Shown piece by piece: positions 1 to 8,730 of a stretch of DNA of 64,000 nt. This stretch comes from Betaproteobacteria bacterium Ga0077532 (GTDB taxonomy: Bacteria > Pseudomonadota > Gammaproteobacteria > Burkholderiales > Ga0077523). The DNA lies in the NCBI GenBank assembly GCA_001464895.1, contig LNEE01000017.1, forward strand, positions 124,001 through 188,000, given 5' to 3'. The position numbers were made by a program, and so were the translations under genes. The notes under the pieces were generated by a model. It searched no databases, was not told where the DNA came from, and saw nothing but the letters and a program-made list of their open reading frames with translations. How positions within the stretch are numbered: position 1 is the first letter of the stretch; the number at the start of each line of letters is the position of its first letter.

Positions 1-1554
1 CGCATCACGCCGACGCGGGTCTGGAGCCAGGGCCGGTATCTCGAGGACGTGGGCCGGCTGATCGCCTCGAACACCCGGGCGCCGGCCGACATCATCGGCG
101 ACATGCAGGCGCAGTCGCAGGCAACGCACATCGCGGAGCTGGAGATCCAGCGTCTCGTCGAGAAGTACGGCATCGACACGATCAAGACGGCCTTCCGCGA
201 AGTGCAGGACTACGTCGAGACCCTCACGCGCCAGCGCATCTCGAAGCTGCCCGACGGCGTGTGGGAGACCGAGGACTACATCGACGTGGACCCGGCGGCC
301 GGCGAGGGGCTCGTGCCGATCCGCATCAAGATGACGATCAAGGGCGACCAGGTTCACTACGACCTGTCGAAATCCCATCCGAAGTCGATCTCCACGTTCC
401 TCAACTCCTGCTTCGGCGGATCGTTCGCGGCCATCGTGGCCGGGACCAAGATGCAGTTCCCGGACATCCCGCTCAACTCCGGCTTCTACCGCGTGGTCAC
501 CGTGGACCTCGGTCCGAAAGGCTCCGTCGTGAATGCGAGCTGGCCGACACCGGTGGCCGGTTTCTGCTCGGGCCCGTTCGAGAAGATCATGAATTCGATC
601 TTCGAGCTGTGGGCCGAGATCCTTCCCGAGCGCGCGATGGCGTGCACGTTCAATCTCGAGTACCTGCTCATCGGAGGCCGCGACGCGCGGTACGAGGAGC
701 GGCCGTACTTCATGTGGTACGACTGGATGGTCGGTGGCTGGGGCGCTCGCAACGGCCGCGATGGCTGGGCCGCGAGTGGCCCGGTGTTCGGCGTGCAACT
801 CGGCACACAGCCGTTCGAGGGGCAGGAGCGGCTATCGCCCGTCGTCACCACGGAACACGAACTGCGCATCGATTCGGGCGGTCCGGGCAAGTCCCGTGGC
901 GGCATGGGCGTCGAGAAGGGCGGCACCCTGACGCTCGCAGAGCGCTCCGTCGTGTCGTACTGCTGCGATCGCGAACGTTCCGTCACCTGGGGTCTGTGGG
1001 GCGGGCTGCCGTCCATCCCGCACGGCGTGTGGCTGAACCCGGGCAAGGAGAACGAGCGCTACCTCGGGTCCCTCTTCTCCAGCGTGCCGATCATGGCCGG
1101 CGACACGATCACGCGGCCCTCCGCCGGCGGCGGCGGCCTCGGTGATCCGCTCGAACGCGATCTCGACGCCGTCTGCGAGGACGTCGCCGATGGCTACGTC
1201 TCGATCGCCCGGGCCCGCAAGGACTACGGCGTCGTCGTGAAGACCGTCGACGCGGACCTCGCGCTGTACGAGGTCGACGTGAACGCCTCGCATGCCGAAC
1301 GCGCCCGCATCCGCTCGGCCCGCCTGGGCTGGCTGTCGGAAGACGCCGAATCCGTCGCGGATCGCTATCGCGCCGGCACCCTCGACATGCTCGACCTCAT
1401 CCGCCAGTACGGCGTGATCGTCGACTGGGGCAGCGGCGAACTCCTCAAGAAGACCACGGAGCAGTTCCGCGCGATGTTGATGCGCCGGACCGTCCCCTAC
1501 TGGACCGAGGTGGCCGGCAGCCTGCGGGATGCGCCGACGCTGCAGGTGGCCTGA
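1..1554 (+). CDS. hyuB: Hydantoinase B / oxoprolinase family subunit, N terminus cut by window edge
   Basis: The frame is open from base 1, so the start lies outside; 517 codons are present and roughly the first 150 residues of a usual HyuB are missing. HyuB proteins are the second subunit of ATP-dependent cyclic-amide hydrolases (hydantoin, 5-oxoproline, caprolactam) and of related carboxylases; the partner HyuA would be expected just upstream. Visible family marks are LNSGFYR in the middle and the terminal GGGGLGDPLERD stretch (bases about 1129-1164). The downstream receptor, permeases, ATPases and amidase suggest that a cyclic or open amide is imported and hydrolysed. Which amide cannot be told from the sequence. 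Confidence 0.88.
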   Translation, partial: RITPTRVWSQGRYLEDVGRLIASNTRAPADIIGDMQAQSQATHIAELEIQRLVEKYGIDTIKTAFREVQDYVETLTRQRISKLPDGVWETEDYIDVDPAAGEGLVPIRIKMTIKGDQVHYDLSKSHPKSISTFLNSCFGGSFAAIVAGTKMQFPDIPLNSGFYRVVTVDLGPKGSVVNASWPTPVAGFCSGPFEKIMNSIFELWAEILPERAMACTFNLEYLLIGGRDARYEERPYFMWYDWMVGGWGARNGRDGWAASGPVFGVQLGTQPFEGQERLSPVVTTEHELRIDSGGPGKSRGGMGVEKGGTLTLAERSVVSYCCDRERSVTWGLWGGLPSIPHGVWLNPGKENERYLGSLFSSVPIMAGDTITRPSAGGGGLGDPLERDLDAVCEDVADGYVSIARARKDYGVVVKTVDADLALYEVDVNASHAERARIRSARLGWLSEDAESVADRYRAGTLDMLDLIRQYGVIVDWGSGELLKKTTEQFRAMLMRRTVPYWTEVAGSLRDAPTLQVA

Positions 1555-1560
1555 ACTTTC

Positions 1561-1713
1561 ATGAACAACGAGATCGCCAGCATCGACACGGCGACGCAGA
1601 CGTCCGAAACAGGGGCGCCCACCACGGAAGGCGATCGTTTCTCTCGCAAGCACGGCCGCGCCTCGCACCGCACGGCCGACGGAATGCCACCTCAACTGGG
1701 AGTCTGTTCATGA
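1561..1713 (+). CDS. Possible 50-residue small protein between hyuB and the receptor gene
   Basis: An ATG six bases after the hyuB stop opens a 50-codon frame whose TGA overlaps the ATG of the next gene (ATGA), the same overlap used between other genes of this operon. The peptide is polar (starts MNNEIASID, ends LGVCS), with no signal or membrane segment and no family I recognise. No convincing ribosome site is visible before its ATG, although termination of hyuB just upstream could feed it. It may be a real small subunit or only a translated spacer; I lean slightly toward spacer. Confidence 0.3.
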   Translation: MNNEIASIDTATQTSETGAPTTEGDRFSRKHGRASHRTADGMPPQLGVCS

Positions 1714-2960
1714 GTTCGATGCTGGAACGCAGGAAGGTTCTGAAGGCCGCCGTCGCCGGCGCCGCCACCGCCGCCACGGGGCCGTGGTTCATCAAGGATC
1801 TCTACGCCGCCGACGAGATCAAGATCGCGGGCATCCACGACGCATCCGGCGGTCTCGATCTGCTCGGGCGACCGATGATCGACGTGCTGACGATGGCCGT
1901 GGAGGAGGCAAACGCCGCCGGCGGTCTGCTCGGGAAGCAGATCAAGCTCATCAACTACGACGCCCAGTCGAACATCCAGTACTACACGCAGTACGCCACC
2001 CAGGCCGCCACGAAGGACAAGGTCGCGGTCGTGCACGCCGGCATCACGTCGGCTTCTCGCGAAGCCATCCGCCCGGTTCTCAAGCGATTCAACACGCTCT
2101 ACTTCTACAACACCCTGTACGAGGGTGGCGTGTGCGATCGCAACTGCTTCTGCACGGGGTCGACACCGGCACAGACGGTCGAGAAGCTCATCCCCTACGC
2201 GATGAAGAAGTTCAACGGCAAGAAGATCTACGTGCTAGCCGCGGACTACAACTACGGTCAGATCACGTCCAAGTGGGTGAAGAAGTACACCCAGGACAAC
2301 GGGGGAACCATTGCGGCCATCGACTTCTTCCCACTCGACGTGACGGACTTCGGACCGACCATCAAGAAGATCCAGGCCGCCAAGCCCGACATCATCATGT
2401 CGGTACTCGTGGGCGGATCGCACATCTCGTTCTATCGGCAGTGGGCAGCATCGGGCATGAAGAAGCAGATCCCGATGGCATCCACGACGTTCGGCCTGGG
2501 CAACGAACACGTGGTCGTGTCGCCCGAGGAAGGCGACGGCATCCTTGCGTCGTACGCCTACTTCCACGAAGTCGCCACGCCCGCCAACACCGAGTTCATC
2601 AAGCGCTATCAGAAGAGATTCGGCGACAAGGCCGCGCCACTGACGGAAGTGGCTGCGATGACCTGGCACGGGTTCCAGTTGTGGGCCCAGGGGGTCAAGA
2701 AAGCGGGCACCGTGGACCGGATGAAGGTGATCGAGGCGCTCGAGAGCGGAATGATGTACGAGGGGCCGGCCGGGAAGTCCACGATCGATCCGGCGACACA
2801 CCACGACATCCTCGACGTCTACATCGGCGAAGCGGAGAACAAGAAGTTCAAGCTGCTCCAGTCGTTCTCGCAGCAGAAGCCGGCCGACACGGCGGCGGTG
2901 TGCGATCTCAAGAAGAACCCGAACGACAACCAGCAATACATCATCGACGTCAAAGTCTGA
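1710..2960 (+). CDS. ABC transporter substrate-binding protein, amide/urea (FmdD/UrtA-like) type
   Basis: This is the solute receptor of a Liv/Urt-type ABC importer, 416 aa with a type I periplasmic-binding fold. The N terminus carries a twin-arginine motif (ERRKVLK, residues 6-12), an Ala-rich stretch and a likely cleavage near residue 33, so export through Tat is possible. The sequence around residue 262 (FGLGNEH) and the acidic SPEEGDG that follows resemble amide/urea receptors; this is by memory of the family. A GGGAG ribosome site lies about 8 nt before the ATG. It heads a receptor-permease-permease-ATPase-ATPase-amidase order, which points to amide-like cargo. Confidence 0.88.
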   Translation: MSSMLERRKVLKAAVAGAATAATGPWFIKDLYAADEIKIAGIHDASGGLDLLGRPMIDVLTMAVEEANAAGGLLGKQIKLINYDAQSNIQYYTQYATQAATKDKVAVVHAGITSASREAIRPVLKRFNTLYFYNTLYEGGVCDRNCFCTGSTPAQTVEKLIPYAMKKFNGKKIYVLAADYNYGQITSKWVKKYTQDNGGTIAAIDFFPLDVTDFGPTIKKIQAAKPDIIMSVLVGGSHISFYRQWAASGMKKQIPMASTTFGLGNEHVVVSPEEGDGILASYAYFHEVATPANTEFIKRYQKRFGDKAAPLTEVAAMTWHGFQLWAQGVKKAGTVDRMKVIEALESGMMYEGPAGKSTIDPATHHDILDVYIGEAENKKFKLLQSFSQQKPADTAAVCDLKKNPNDNQQYIIDVKV

Positions 2961-2978
2961 GTCTGCCGGAGAATCGCC

Positions 2979-3845
2979 GTGGATCTTGCGGTCGTAGTCC
3001 TGTTGCAGGTGATAGCGGCGGTCGCCAGCCTGGTGCTGATCAGCATCGGGCTGGCGGTCATCTTCGGGATGATGCACGTCATCAACCTGGCCCACGGCGA
3101 GTTCATCATGCTCGGCGCCTACGCGGTCATCTACGCGACCCGATGGGGGGTGAACCTGTGGGTCGCGATGCTGGTGGTCGCCCCGATCGTGGTGGGTCTG
3201 ATCGGCATCGTCGTGGAGCGCACGGTGATCCGGTTCCTCTACGGCCGGATGATCGACACGATGCTCGCCACGTGGGGTCTCAGCCTCCTGCTGATCGGCG
3301 CCGCCACCATGATCTTCGGCAACGTCACGGCGGGTGTATCGGCGCCGCTGGGTGGCGTCACGATCGGTGAGTATCAGACGAGTCTCTACGAACTGGTGAT
3401 CGTCGCGATCGTCGCCGCGGTGGTGCTGGCACTGATGGCCGTGCTGCGCTTCACGCAGGCCGGCCTCATCGCGCGGGCCACCATGCAGAATCCGGCGATG
3501 GCGGCGTCGCTGGGCATCGACACCAGCAAGGTCTACGCGGTGACCTTCGGCGCGGGGGCGGCGCTGAGCGGCCTCGCGGGCGCGCTGATCTCGCCGCTCT
3601 CGGGGGTCGTGCCGACGATGGGTGTCGCGTACGTCGCGAAGGCCTTCATCACGGTCATCAGCGGGGGCGCGGCGATCATCACCGGCACGCTGTCGGCCAG
3701 CACGCTGCTCGGTTCCCTGAACACGCTGGCCACCTTCATCGCAACGCCCGTGATCGGCGAGGTGACGCTGCTCTTCGCAGCGATCGTGCTGCTGCGGATC
3801 CTGCCCCAGGGCATCACCGGCAAGTTCTTCCGGAGGGCGCTATGA
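2979..3845 (+). CDS. livH: Branched-chain-type ABC permease (LivH/UrtB family)
   Basis: Inner-membrane permease of 288 aa, the first of two that form the channel of the importer. It is almost entirely hydrophobic, with about eight predicted membrane spans and the family's MHVINLAHGEF segment near residue 30. The start is GTG at 2979, preceded by CCGGAG. The TGA overlaps the ATG of the next permease (ATGA), implying coupled translation and equal amounts of the two subunits. Confidence 0.92.
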   Translation: MDLAVVVLLQVIAAVASLVLISIGLAVIFGMMHVINLAHGEFIMLGAYAVIYATRWGVNLWVAMLVVAPIVVGLIGIVVERTVIRFLYGRMIDTMLATWGLSLLLIGAATMIFGNVTAGVSAPLGGVTIGEYQTSLYELVIVAIVAAVVLALMAVLRFTQAGLIARATMQNPAMAASLGIDTSKVYAVTFGAGAALSGLAGALISPLSGVVPTMGVAYVAKAFITVISGGAAIITGTLSASTLLGSLNTLATFIATPVIGEVTLLFAAIVLLRILPQGITGKFFRRAL

Positions 3846-4948
3846 CCCCGCGCGCAAGCATGGCCGCATCCGTCGTCGGATTCGGCGTCTCGGTGGCGGC
3901 GATCTTCCTGCTGCCCTCGGTGCTCGAGCTGTTCACGCTCATCAACGCGACGATCTACGTGAGCATGGCGATCCTCGCGCTGAGCCTTGCCCTCATCTGG
4001 GGCTACGGCGGCATCCTGTGCTTCGGCCAGGCCGCCTTCTTCGGGCTCGGCGGATACACGTACGCGGTCGCGGCCATCAACTTCGGCGATTCCACGGGGG
4101 CCGTGGTGCTGGCCATGGTGGTGCCGGCGCTGTTCGCCGCGCTGCTCGGGTATTTCATGTTCTGGGGTCGGATCGGCGACGTCTACCTGGGTGTGATCAC
4201 GCTCACGATGACACTGATCTTCTTCAAGCTGTTCAACGCGACGGCCGGCGACGCCTACAAGATCGGCAAGGCCGCGCTCGGCGGCTTCAACGGGATCCCG
4301 TCGACGCCACCGCTCAACCTGCCGTGGGACGTCGGGTCGCCGTTGGCCCCCGAGGACATCTGGTACATCGCGGCGTCGCTCCTCGTCCTTCTGTACTTCG
4401 GATCGCGCTGGCTGCTGCGTACCTCGTTCGGGCGGGTGGTGGTGTCGATCCGCGAGAACGAGCGGCGCTCGGAGCTGCTGGGCTACGACGTGCGGCGCTA
4501 CAAGCTGGGGATCTTCACCATCGGCGGCGCGATGGCCGGCATCTCCGGCATCCTCTTCGCCAACTGCGTGTTCGTCAGCCCGACGATGTTCAGCCTCTTC
4601 TACAGCGCCCAGGTGATCATCTGGGTGACGGTGGGCGGCATCGGCACCCTCCTCGGCCCGATCATCGGCGCGATCGCGTTGCAGATGATCGTCGCGAAAC
4701 TCGGCACGCTGGAGGTGATCGACCCGAACGTCGTGCTGGGTTCGATCCTGCTGCTGTTCGTTCTTCTGGTGCCCAAGGGTCTGCTGCCGCTGATGCAGTC
4801 CGGCTTCGACCGACTGCGGCGGCCGAAGGCGCCAGTCCCCGTCGAACCCGCGATCCGACCAACGACCACACCCGGGGCAAGACGTCCCGAGCCCGCCCCG
4901 CCGCCGGTCGGTTCGGCACCCGCCACCAACACCCTGGGGGGCTCATGA
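3842..4948 (+). CDS. livM: Branched-chain-type ABC permease (LivM/UrtC family)
   Basis: Second permease, 368 aa, with about nine hydrophobic spans and the LivM-like motif WGYGGILCFGQAAFFGLGGY near residues 51-70. The last 45 residues are Pro/Ala-rich and probably a disordered cytoplasmic tail, unusually long for the family. Both ends overlap neighbours by ATGA, upstream with the LivH-type permease and downstream with the ATPase gene. Confidence 0.92.
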   Translation: MTPRASMAASVVGFGVSVAAIFLLPSVLELFTLINATIYVSMAILALSLALIWGYGGILCFGQAAFFGLGGYTYAVAAINFGDSTGAVVLAMVVPALFAALLGYFMFWGRIGDVYLGVITLTMTLIFFKLFNATAGDAYKIGKAALGGFNGIPSTPPLNLPWDVGSPLAPEDIWYIAASLLVLLYFGSRWLLRTSFGRVVVSIRENERRSELLGYDVRRYKLGIFTIGGAMAGISGILFANCVFVSPTMFSLFYSAQVIIWVTVGGIGTLLGPIIGAIALQMIVAKLGTLEVIDPNVVLGSILLLFVLLVPKGLLPLMQSGFDRLRRPKAPVPVEPAIRPTTTPGARRPEPAPPPVGSAPATNTLGGS

Positions 4949-5715
4949 ACGCGCCGGCCGCCACCAACCGGACCACGCGTGTGGAGCCGATCATCGAGAC
5001 CCGCGGACTGGTGATGCGCTTCGGCGGCGTCGAGGTCCTGCGCGGCATCGACTTCGGCATCACCCCCGGGGAGCTGCGCTGTCTCGTCGGACCGAACGGG
5101 GCCGGCAAGAGCACCTTCTTCAAGTGCCTGACCGGCCAGTACCACCCGAGCGGCGGCGAGATCCGCTTCAAGGACAAGGCCATCGGCGGGCTGCCCAGCG
5201 TGGAGATCGCGCGGCGCGGCATCGGCATCAAGACGCAGGTGCCGAGTCTCTACGACGGCCTCTCCGCGCGGGAGCACATCTGGCTCGCGGTGAAACGGCG
5301 CATCGCCAACACCGGCGGGCTGCTGAAGGAAGTCCCGATCGCGGTGGACGAGGTGATGGAGTCCATGGGCATCGCGCATCTCGCCGACCGGACCGTCGGT
5401 CAGCTCGCCCACGGGCAGCGGCAGATGGTGGAGCTGTCGATGGTGATCGGTGCGCAGCCCGATCTCATCCTCCTCGACGAGCCCGCGGCGGGCATGACCC
5501 ACGACGAGGTGGAGCGCCTCGCCGCGCTGGTCATGCGGCTGCGCGGCACGTGCTCGCTGATCGTGGTGGAACACGACATGCAGTTCATCCGGATGATCGC
5601 GCGACAGGTGACGGTGCTGCACCAGGGACAGGTGCTCATGGAGGACGACGTCGAGACCGTGCTGCGCGATCGCCGCGTCCGCGATGTCTATCTCGGCAAG
5701 CGGGAGGTGGTCTGA
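4945..5715 (+). CDS. livG: ABC transporter ATP-binding protein (LivG/UrtD family)
   Basis: ATPase of 256 aa with Walker A GPNGAGKST (residues 49-57), Walker B LILLDEPAAGMT and the H-loop segment VVEHDMQFI. The ABC signature is LAHGQRQMVEL rather than LSGGQ. That His-Gly form is usual in the UrtD branch, which supports a urea/amide transporter instead of an amino-acid one. A longer open frame runs upstream, but the ATG at 4945 overlapping the permease stop is the natural start. Confidence 0.92.
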   Translation: MNAPAATNRTTRVEPIIETRGLVMRFGGVEVLRGIDFGITPGELRCLVGPNGAGKSTFFKCLTGQYHPSGGEIRFKDKAIGGLPSVEIARRGIGIKTQVPSLYDGLSAREHIWLAVKRRIANTGGLLKEVPIAVDEVMESMGIAHLADRTVGQLAHGQRQMVELSMVIGAQPDLILLDEPAAGMTHDEVERLAALVMRLRGTCSLIVVEHDMQFIRMIARQVTVLHQGQVLMEDDVETVLRDRRVRDVYLGKREVV

Positions 5716-5716
5716 C

Positions 5717-6415
5717 ATGCTCGAAGCCAAGGCATTGCGATCGGGCTACGGCCGCATCCCCATCCTGATGGGCATCGATCTCGCCGTACGGCAGGGCGAA
5801 TTCATCGGCGTGTTCGGTCACAACGGCATGGGCAAGACGACGCTCATGCGCACGCTGGCCGGACATCTGCGCGCCACGGGAGGCAGCGTCACGTTCGGCG
5901 GCGAGGACATCACCACGGCCCTGCCCCATCGGCGCGCCCGGCTGGGCCTGGGGTTCGTGCCGCAGGGCCGCGAGATCTTCGGCGGCCTCAGCGTGCGCGA
6001 GAACCTGCGCATGGGGGCGATCGGACTGAACGACGCCGAGCAGCGCATCGAGCGCGTACTGGAAGACTTCCCCCGCCTCAAGCCGATCCTCGATCGCGCG
6101 GGTGGCGTTCTGAGCGGCGGCGAACAACAGATCCTCGCCGTGGCCCGATGCCTCTGCGCCGAGCCGAAGCTCGTGCTGTTGGACGAACCGACCGAAGGTA
6201 TCCAGCCCTCGATCGTCGACGAGATCGGCGAGACGCTGCTGCGACTGCGCACATCGCGCGGGTTGACCGTCATTCTCGTCGAGCAGTCGCTGGAATTCAT
6301 CCGGAAGCTTTCCGACCGCGTGCTGGTGATCCAGAAGGGCACGTTCATCCGCGAAGTCGCGGCCGATGGCGTCGCGGCACTCGCCGACGAGTTCGTCGGT
6401 ATCGATGCCGCTTGA
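5717..6415 (+). CDS. livF: ABC transporter ATP-binding protein (LivF/UrtE family)
   Basis: Second ATPase, 232 aa, with Walker A GHNGMGKTT (residues 34-42), signature LSGGEQQ and Walker B VLLDEPTEGIQPS. The TEGIQPS ending is characteristic of UrtE-type ATPases. The chosen ATG lies one base after the previous stop; a start 33 bases earlier is possible but would lie inside that gene. It completes a full five-part importer with the four preceding genes. Confidence 0.92.
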   Translation: MLEAKALRSGYGRIPILMGIDLAVRQGEFIGVFGHNGMGKTTLMRTLAGHLRATGGSVTFGGEDITTALPHRRARLGLGFVPQGREIFGGLSVRENLRMGAIGLNDAEQRIERVLEDFPRLKPILDRAGGVLSGGEQQILAVARCLCAEPKLVLLDEPTEGIQPSIVDEIGETLLRLRTSRGLTVILVEQSLEFIRKLSDRVLVIQKGTFIREVAADGVAALADEFVGIDAA

Positions 6416-6472
6416 TCCCTGGCAAGACGACGCCCTCGAACAACTCATCGCCATTCGAACAGGAGCATTGCC

Positions 6473-7996
6473 ATGGCCGCAGTCCAGAAGCCCACGCCCC
6501 AGGAACTCCAGCAGGTCGCATCCGAGTTGGGCATCCACCTCTCCGATGCCGACGTGACGTCGTACCTGGAACTCATGACCGGCGCGGTGGCGGCCTACAA
6601 CGCCGTGGCCGAGATGCCGAACGAGCTGCCGCAGGTCAAGTGGCCGCGCACGCCGGGCTACTTTCCTCAGGGCGACGACAACCCCGGCAACGCCTGGTAC
6701 GTGAAGACACGCATTCCGGGCGCGCCGACCGGCAAGCTCGCCGGCAGGACCGTCGCACTGAAGGACAACGTCTGCCTCGCCGGCGTGCCGATGATGAACG
6801 GGGCCTCGACGCTCGAGGGCTACACGCCGGATGTCGACGCCACGATCGTCACGCGCCTGCTCGATGCCGGCGCCACCATCCTCGGCAAAGTCCGCTGCGA
6901 GTACTTCTGCTTCTCGGGCGGCAGCCACACCAGTGCGGGCGGCGCGGTGCAGAACCCCCGCAAGCACGGCTACTCCGCCGGCGGATCCTCGTCGGGCAGC
7001 GCTGCCGTGGTCGCCACCGGCGAGGTCGACATGACCATCGGCGGCGACCAGGGCGGTTCGATCCGCATTCCGGCCTCGTACTGCGGCATCGTGGGCATGA
7101 AGGCCACCTGGGGACTCGTGCCGTACACGGGCGTGATGCCGATCGAGGCGACGCTGGATCACACCGGTCCGATGACGGCCACCGTCGCGGACAACGCGCT
7201 GATGCTGGAGGTGCTGGCCGGCGCGGACGGACTGGATCCGCGGCAGGGGGACATCAAGGTGACGCCCTACACGACAGCCCTCGGACAGAGCATCCAGGGG
7301 CTCCGGATCGGCGTCGTGCGCGAGGGATTCGGGCTCGCCAACTCCGAGCCCGACGTGGATGCCCTGGTCCGCAAGGCCGCCGCCGCGCTCGCGAAGCTCG
7401 GCGCCGTCGTCGAGGAGGTCTCCCTGCCGATGCACACTGCAGGGCCGGCCATCTGGGCGCCGATCGGACACGAGGGCGGAACGGCCCAGATGATGATGGG
7501 CAACGGCATGGGCTTCAACTGGAAGGGCATGTACACCACCAGCCTGCTCGACGCGCATGCCGCCTGGCGGACGCGCACCGACGAGCTGTCCGACACCCTC
7601 AAGCTGGTGCTGATGGCTGGTCACTACTTCACGCAGAAGTACCGGGGTCACTACTACGCCAAGGCACAGAACCTCGCCCGCCGCCTCACCGCCGGCTACA
7701 ACGCGGCGCTCGAGAAGTACGATCTCCTGCTGATGCCGACGCTGCCGGTGAAGGCCACGAAGATTCCCGGGCCCGACGCCTCGCGGACCGAGTACGTGCA
7801 GCGCGCGTTCGAGATGCTGGCCAACACCCAGCCGACCAACGTCACGGGCCATCCTGCCATCAGCATTCCGTGCGGCATGAGCGAAGGTCTGCCGGTGGGA
7901 CTGATGCTGATCGGGCGCAACTTCGAAGAGGCGACCATCTACAAGGCTGCCCACGCGTACGAGCAGAACGTGGACTGGACGAAGCAGCAGCCGTGA
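6473..7996 (+). CDS. Amidase (amidase-signature family)
   Basis: Cytoplasmic hydrolase of 507 aa that cleaves a carboxamide to acid and ammonia. The Ser-cisSer-Lys triad of the family is complete: K97 in ALKDN, the GSSSG loop at 171-175 and the nucleophile S196 in GGDQGGSIRIP. About 70 extra N-terminal residues precede the core. An ATG behind AGGAGC gives the start. As last gene of the hyuB/transporter operon it probably acts on the imported amide or on the product of the Hyu enzyme; the exact substrate is not readable. Confidence 0.9.
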   Translation: MAAVQKPTPQELQQVASELGIHLSDADVTSYLELMTGAVAAYNAVAEMPNELPQVKWPRTPGYFPQGDDNPGNAWYVKTRIPGAPTGKLAGRTVALKDNVCLAGVPMMNGASTLEGYTPDVDATIVTRLLDAGATILGKVRCEYFCFSGGSHTSAGGAVQNPRKHGYSAGGSSSGSAAVVATGEVDMTIGGDQGGSIRIPASYCGIVGMKATWGLVPYTGVMPIEATLDHTGPMTATVADNALMLEVLAGADGLDPRQGDIKVTPYTTALGQSIQGLRIGVVREGFGLANSEPDVDALVRKAAAALAKLGAVVEEVSLPMHTAGPAIWAPIGHEGGTAQMMMGNGMGFNWKGMYTTSLLDAHAAWRTRTDELSDTLKLVLMAGHYFTQKYRGHYYAKAQNLARRLTAGYNAALEKYDLLLMPTLPVKATKIPGPDASRTEYVQRAFEMLANTQPTNVTGHPAISIPCGMSEGLPVGLMLIGRNFEEATIYKAAHAYEQNVDWTKQQP

Positions 7997-8006
7997 GACC
8001 GGCGGC

Positions 8007-8029
8007 GCCCGCGGGAAGTCCCGCCGGGC
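8007..8029. terminator. GC-rich hairpin between convergent amidase and response-regulator genes
   Basis: GCCCGCGGGA and TCCCGCCGGGC pair across a two-base loop, with one bulged base in the stem. It lies in the 58-base gap where two genes converge. There is no T run, so it is only a plausible bidirectional terminator. Confidence 0.35.
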
Positions 8030-8054
8030 ACCGGCTTCGCTGGAGTGCAAGCCG

Positions 8055-8729
8055 TCAGTGCACGGGCTTCTGCGGCCGTTGTTCGACAGCCCAGAGCGCC
8101 GCTTCGAGGCGGCTGTGCGCGCCGAGTTTCCGGAGCAGGTTCTTGATGTGCACCTTCACCGTCCCGTCGCTGATGCCCAGCACCCGGGCGATCTGCTTAT
8201 TGCTGAGTCCGGCGGCGATGTGGCCCACGATCTCGCGTTCGCGATCGGTGAGATCCGCCGGATTAGCAGCGGTCACGGACGGCGACGGATGCGCCGGTGC
8301 CGATTCCGGCAGGCGCATCGAGCGCGCAACGACGTTCGCCACGGCTTCCGCGAGCACGACGTTGCCGCGCACCGCGCTCTTCAACCGGTCGCAGAGATCC
8401 TCCGGCTCGAGGTCTTTCAGCAGATAGCCGTCGGCGCCCTGCTTCAGCGCCTCCACGACGTTCGCCTCCTCGTCGGACACCGTGAGCATCACGCAGCACG
8501 AGCGGAACTTCTCGGCCTTCAACGCCCGCAGCGTGTCGAGCCCGCTCATGCCCTTCATGTTGAGATCGATCAGGATGAGATCGGGATTCACGTTCCGCGC
8601 GAGCGCTAGCCCCTCCTCGCCGGATCCGGCCTGGGCGATGAGTTCCAGATCGGGATCTGCGCCGATGAGCTGCGCCACCCCGCTGCGAAACAGTGCGTGA
8701 TCGTCGATGAGAAGCACGGTGTAGGGCAC
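8055..8729 (-). CDS. NarL/FixJ-family response regulator
   Basis: Two-domain regulator of 224 aa. The receiver domain holds the acidic pair D9-D10 and the phosphoacceptor D55 in LILIDLNMKG, with K105 in the LLKDL segment. The C-terminal LuxR-type helix-turn-helix begins at about LTDREREIVGHIAAGLSNKQ. The start is GTG at 8729, one base after the stop of the sensor kinase; a longer frame exists but lies inside the kinase gene. It is the obvious partner of that kinase. The regulated genes are unknown. Confidence 0.93.
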   Translation of the reverse strand: MPYTVLLIDDHALFRSGVAQLIGADPDLELIAQAGSGEEGLALARNVNPDLILIDLNMKGMSGLDTLRALKAEKFRSCCVMLTVSDEEANVVEALKQGADGYLLKDLEPEDLCDRLKSAVRGNVVLAEAVANVVARSMRLPESAPAHPSPSVTAANPADLTDREREIVGHIAAGLSNKQIARVLGISDGTVKVHIKNLLRKLGAHSRLEAALWAVEQRPQKPVH

Positions 8730-8730
8730 G

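Noticed and set aside
5636..8050. Open frame of 804 codons on the minus strand across livF and the amidase gene
   Set aside because: Antisense to two strongly supported genes; Arg/His/Gly-rich sequence with no motif, a typical effect of high-GC third positions.
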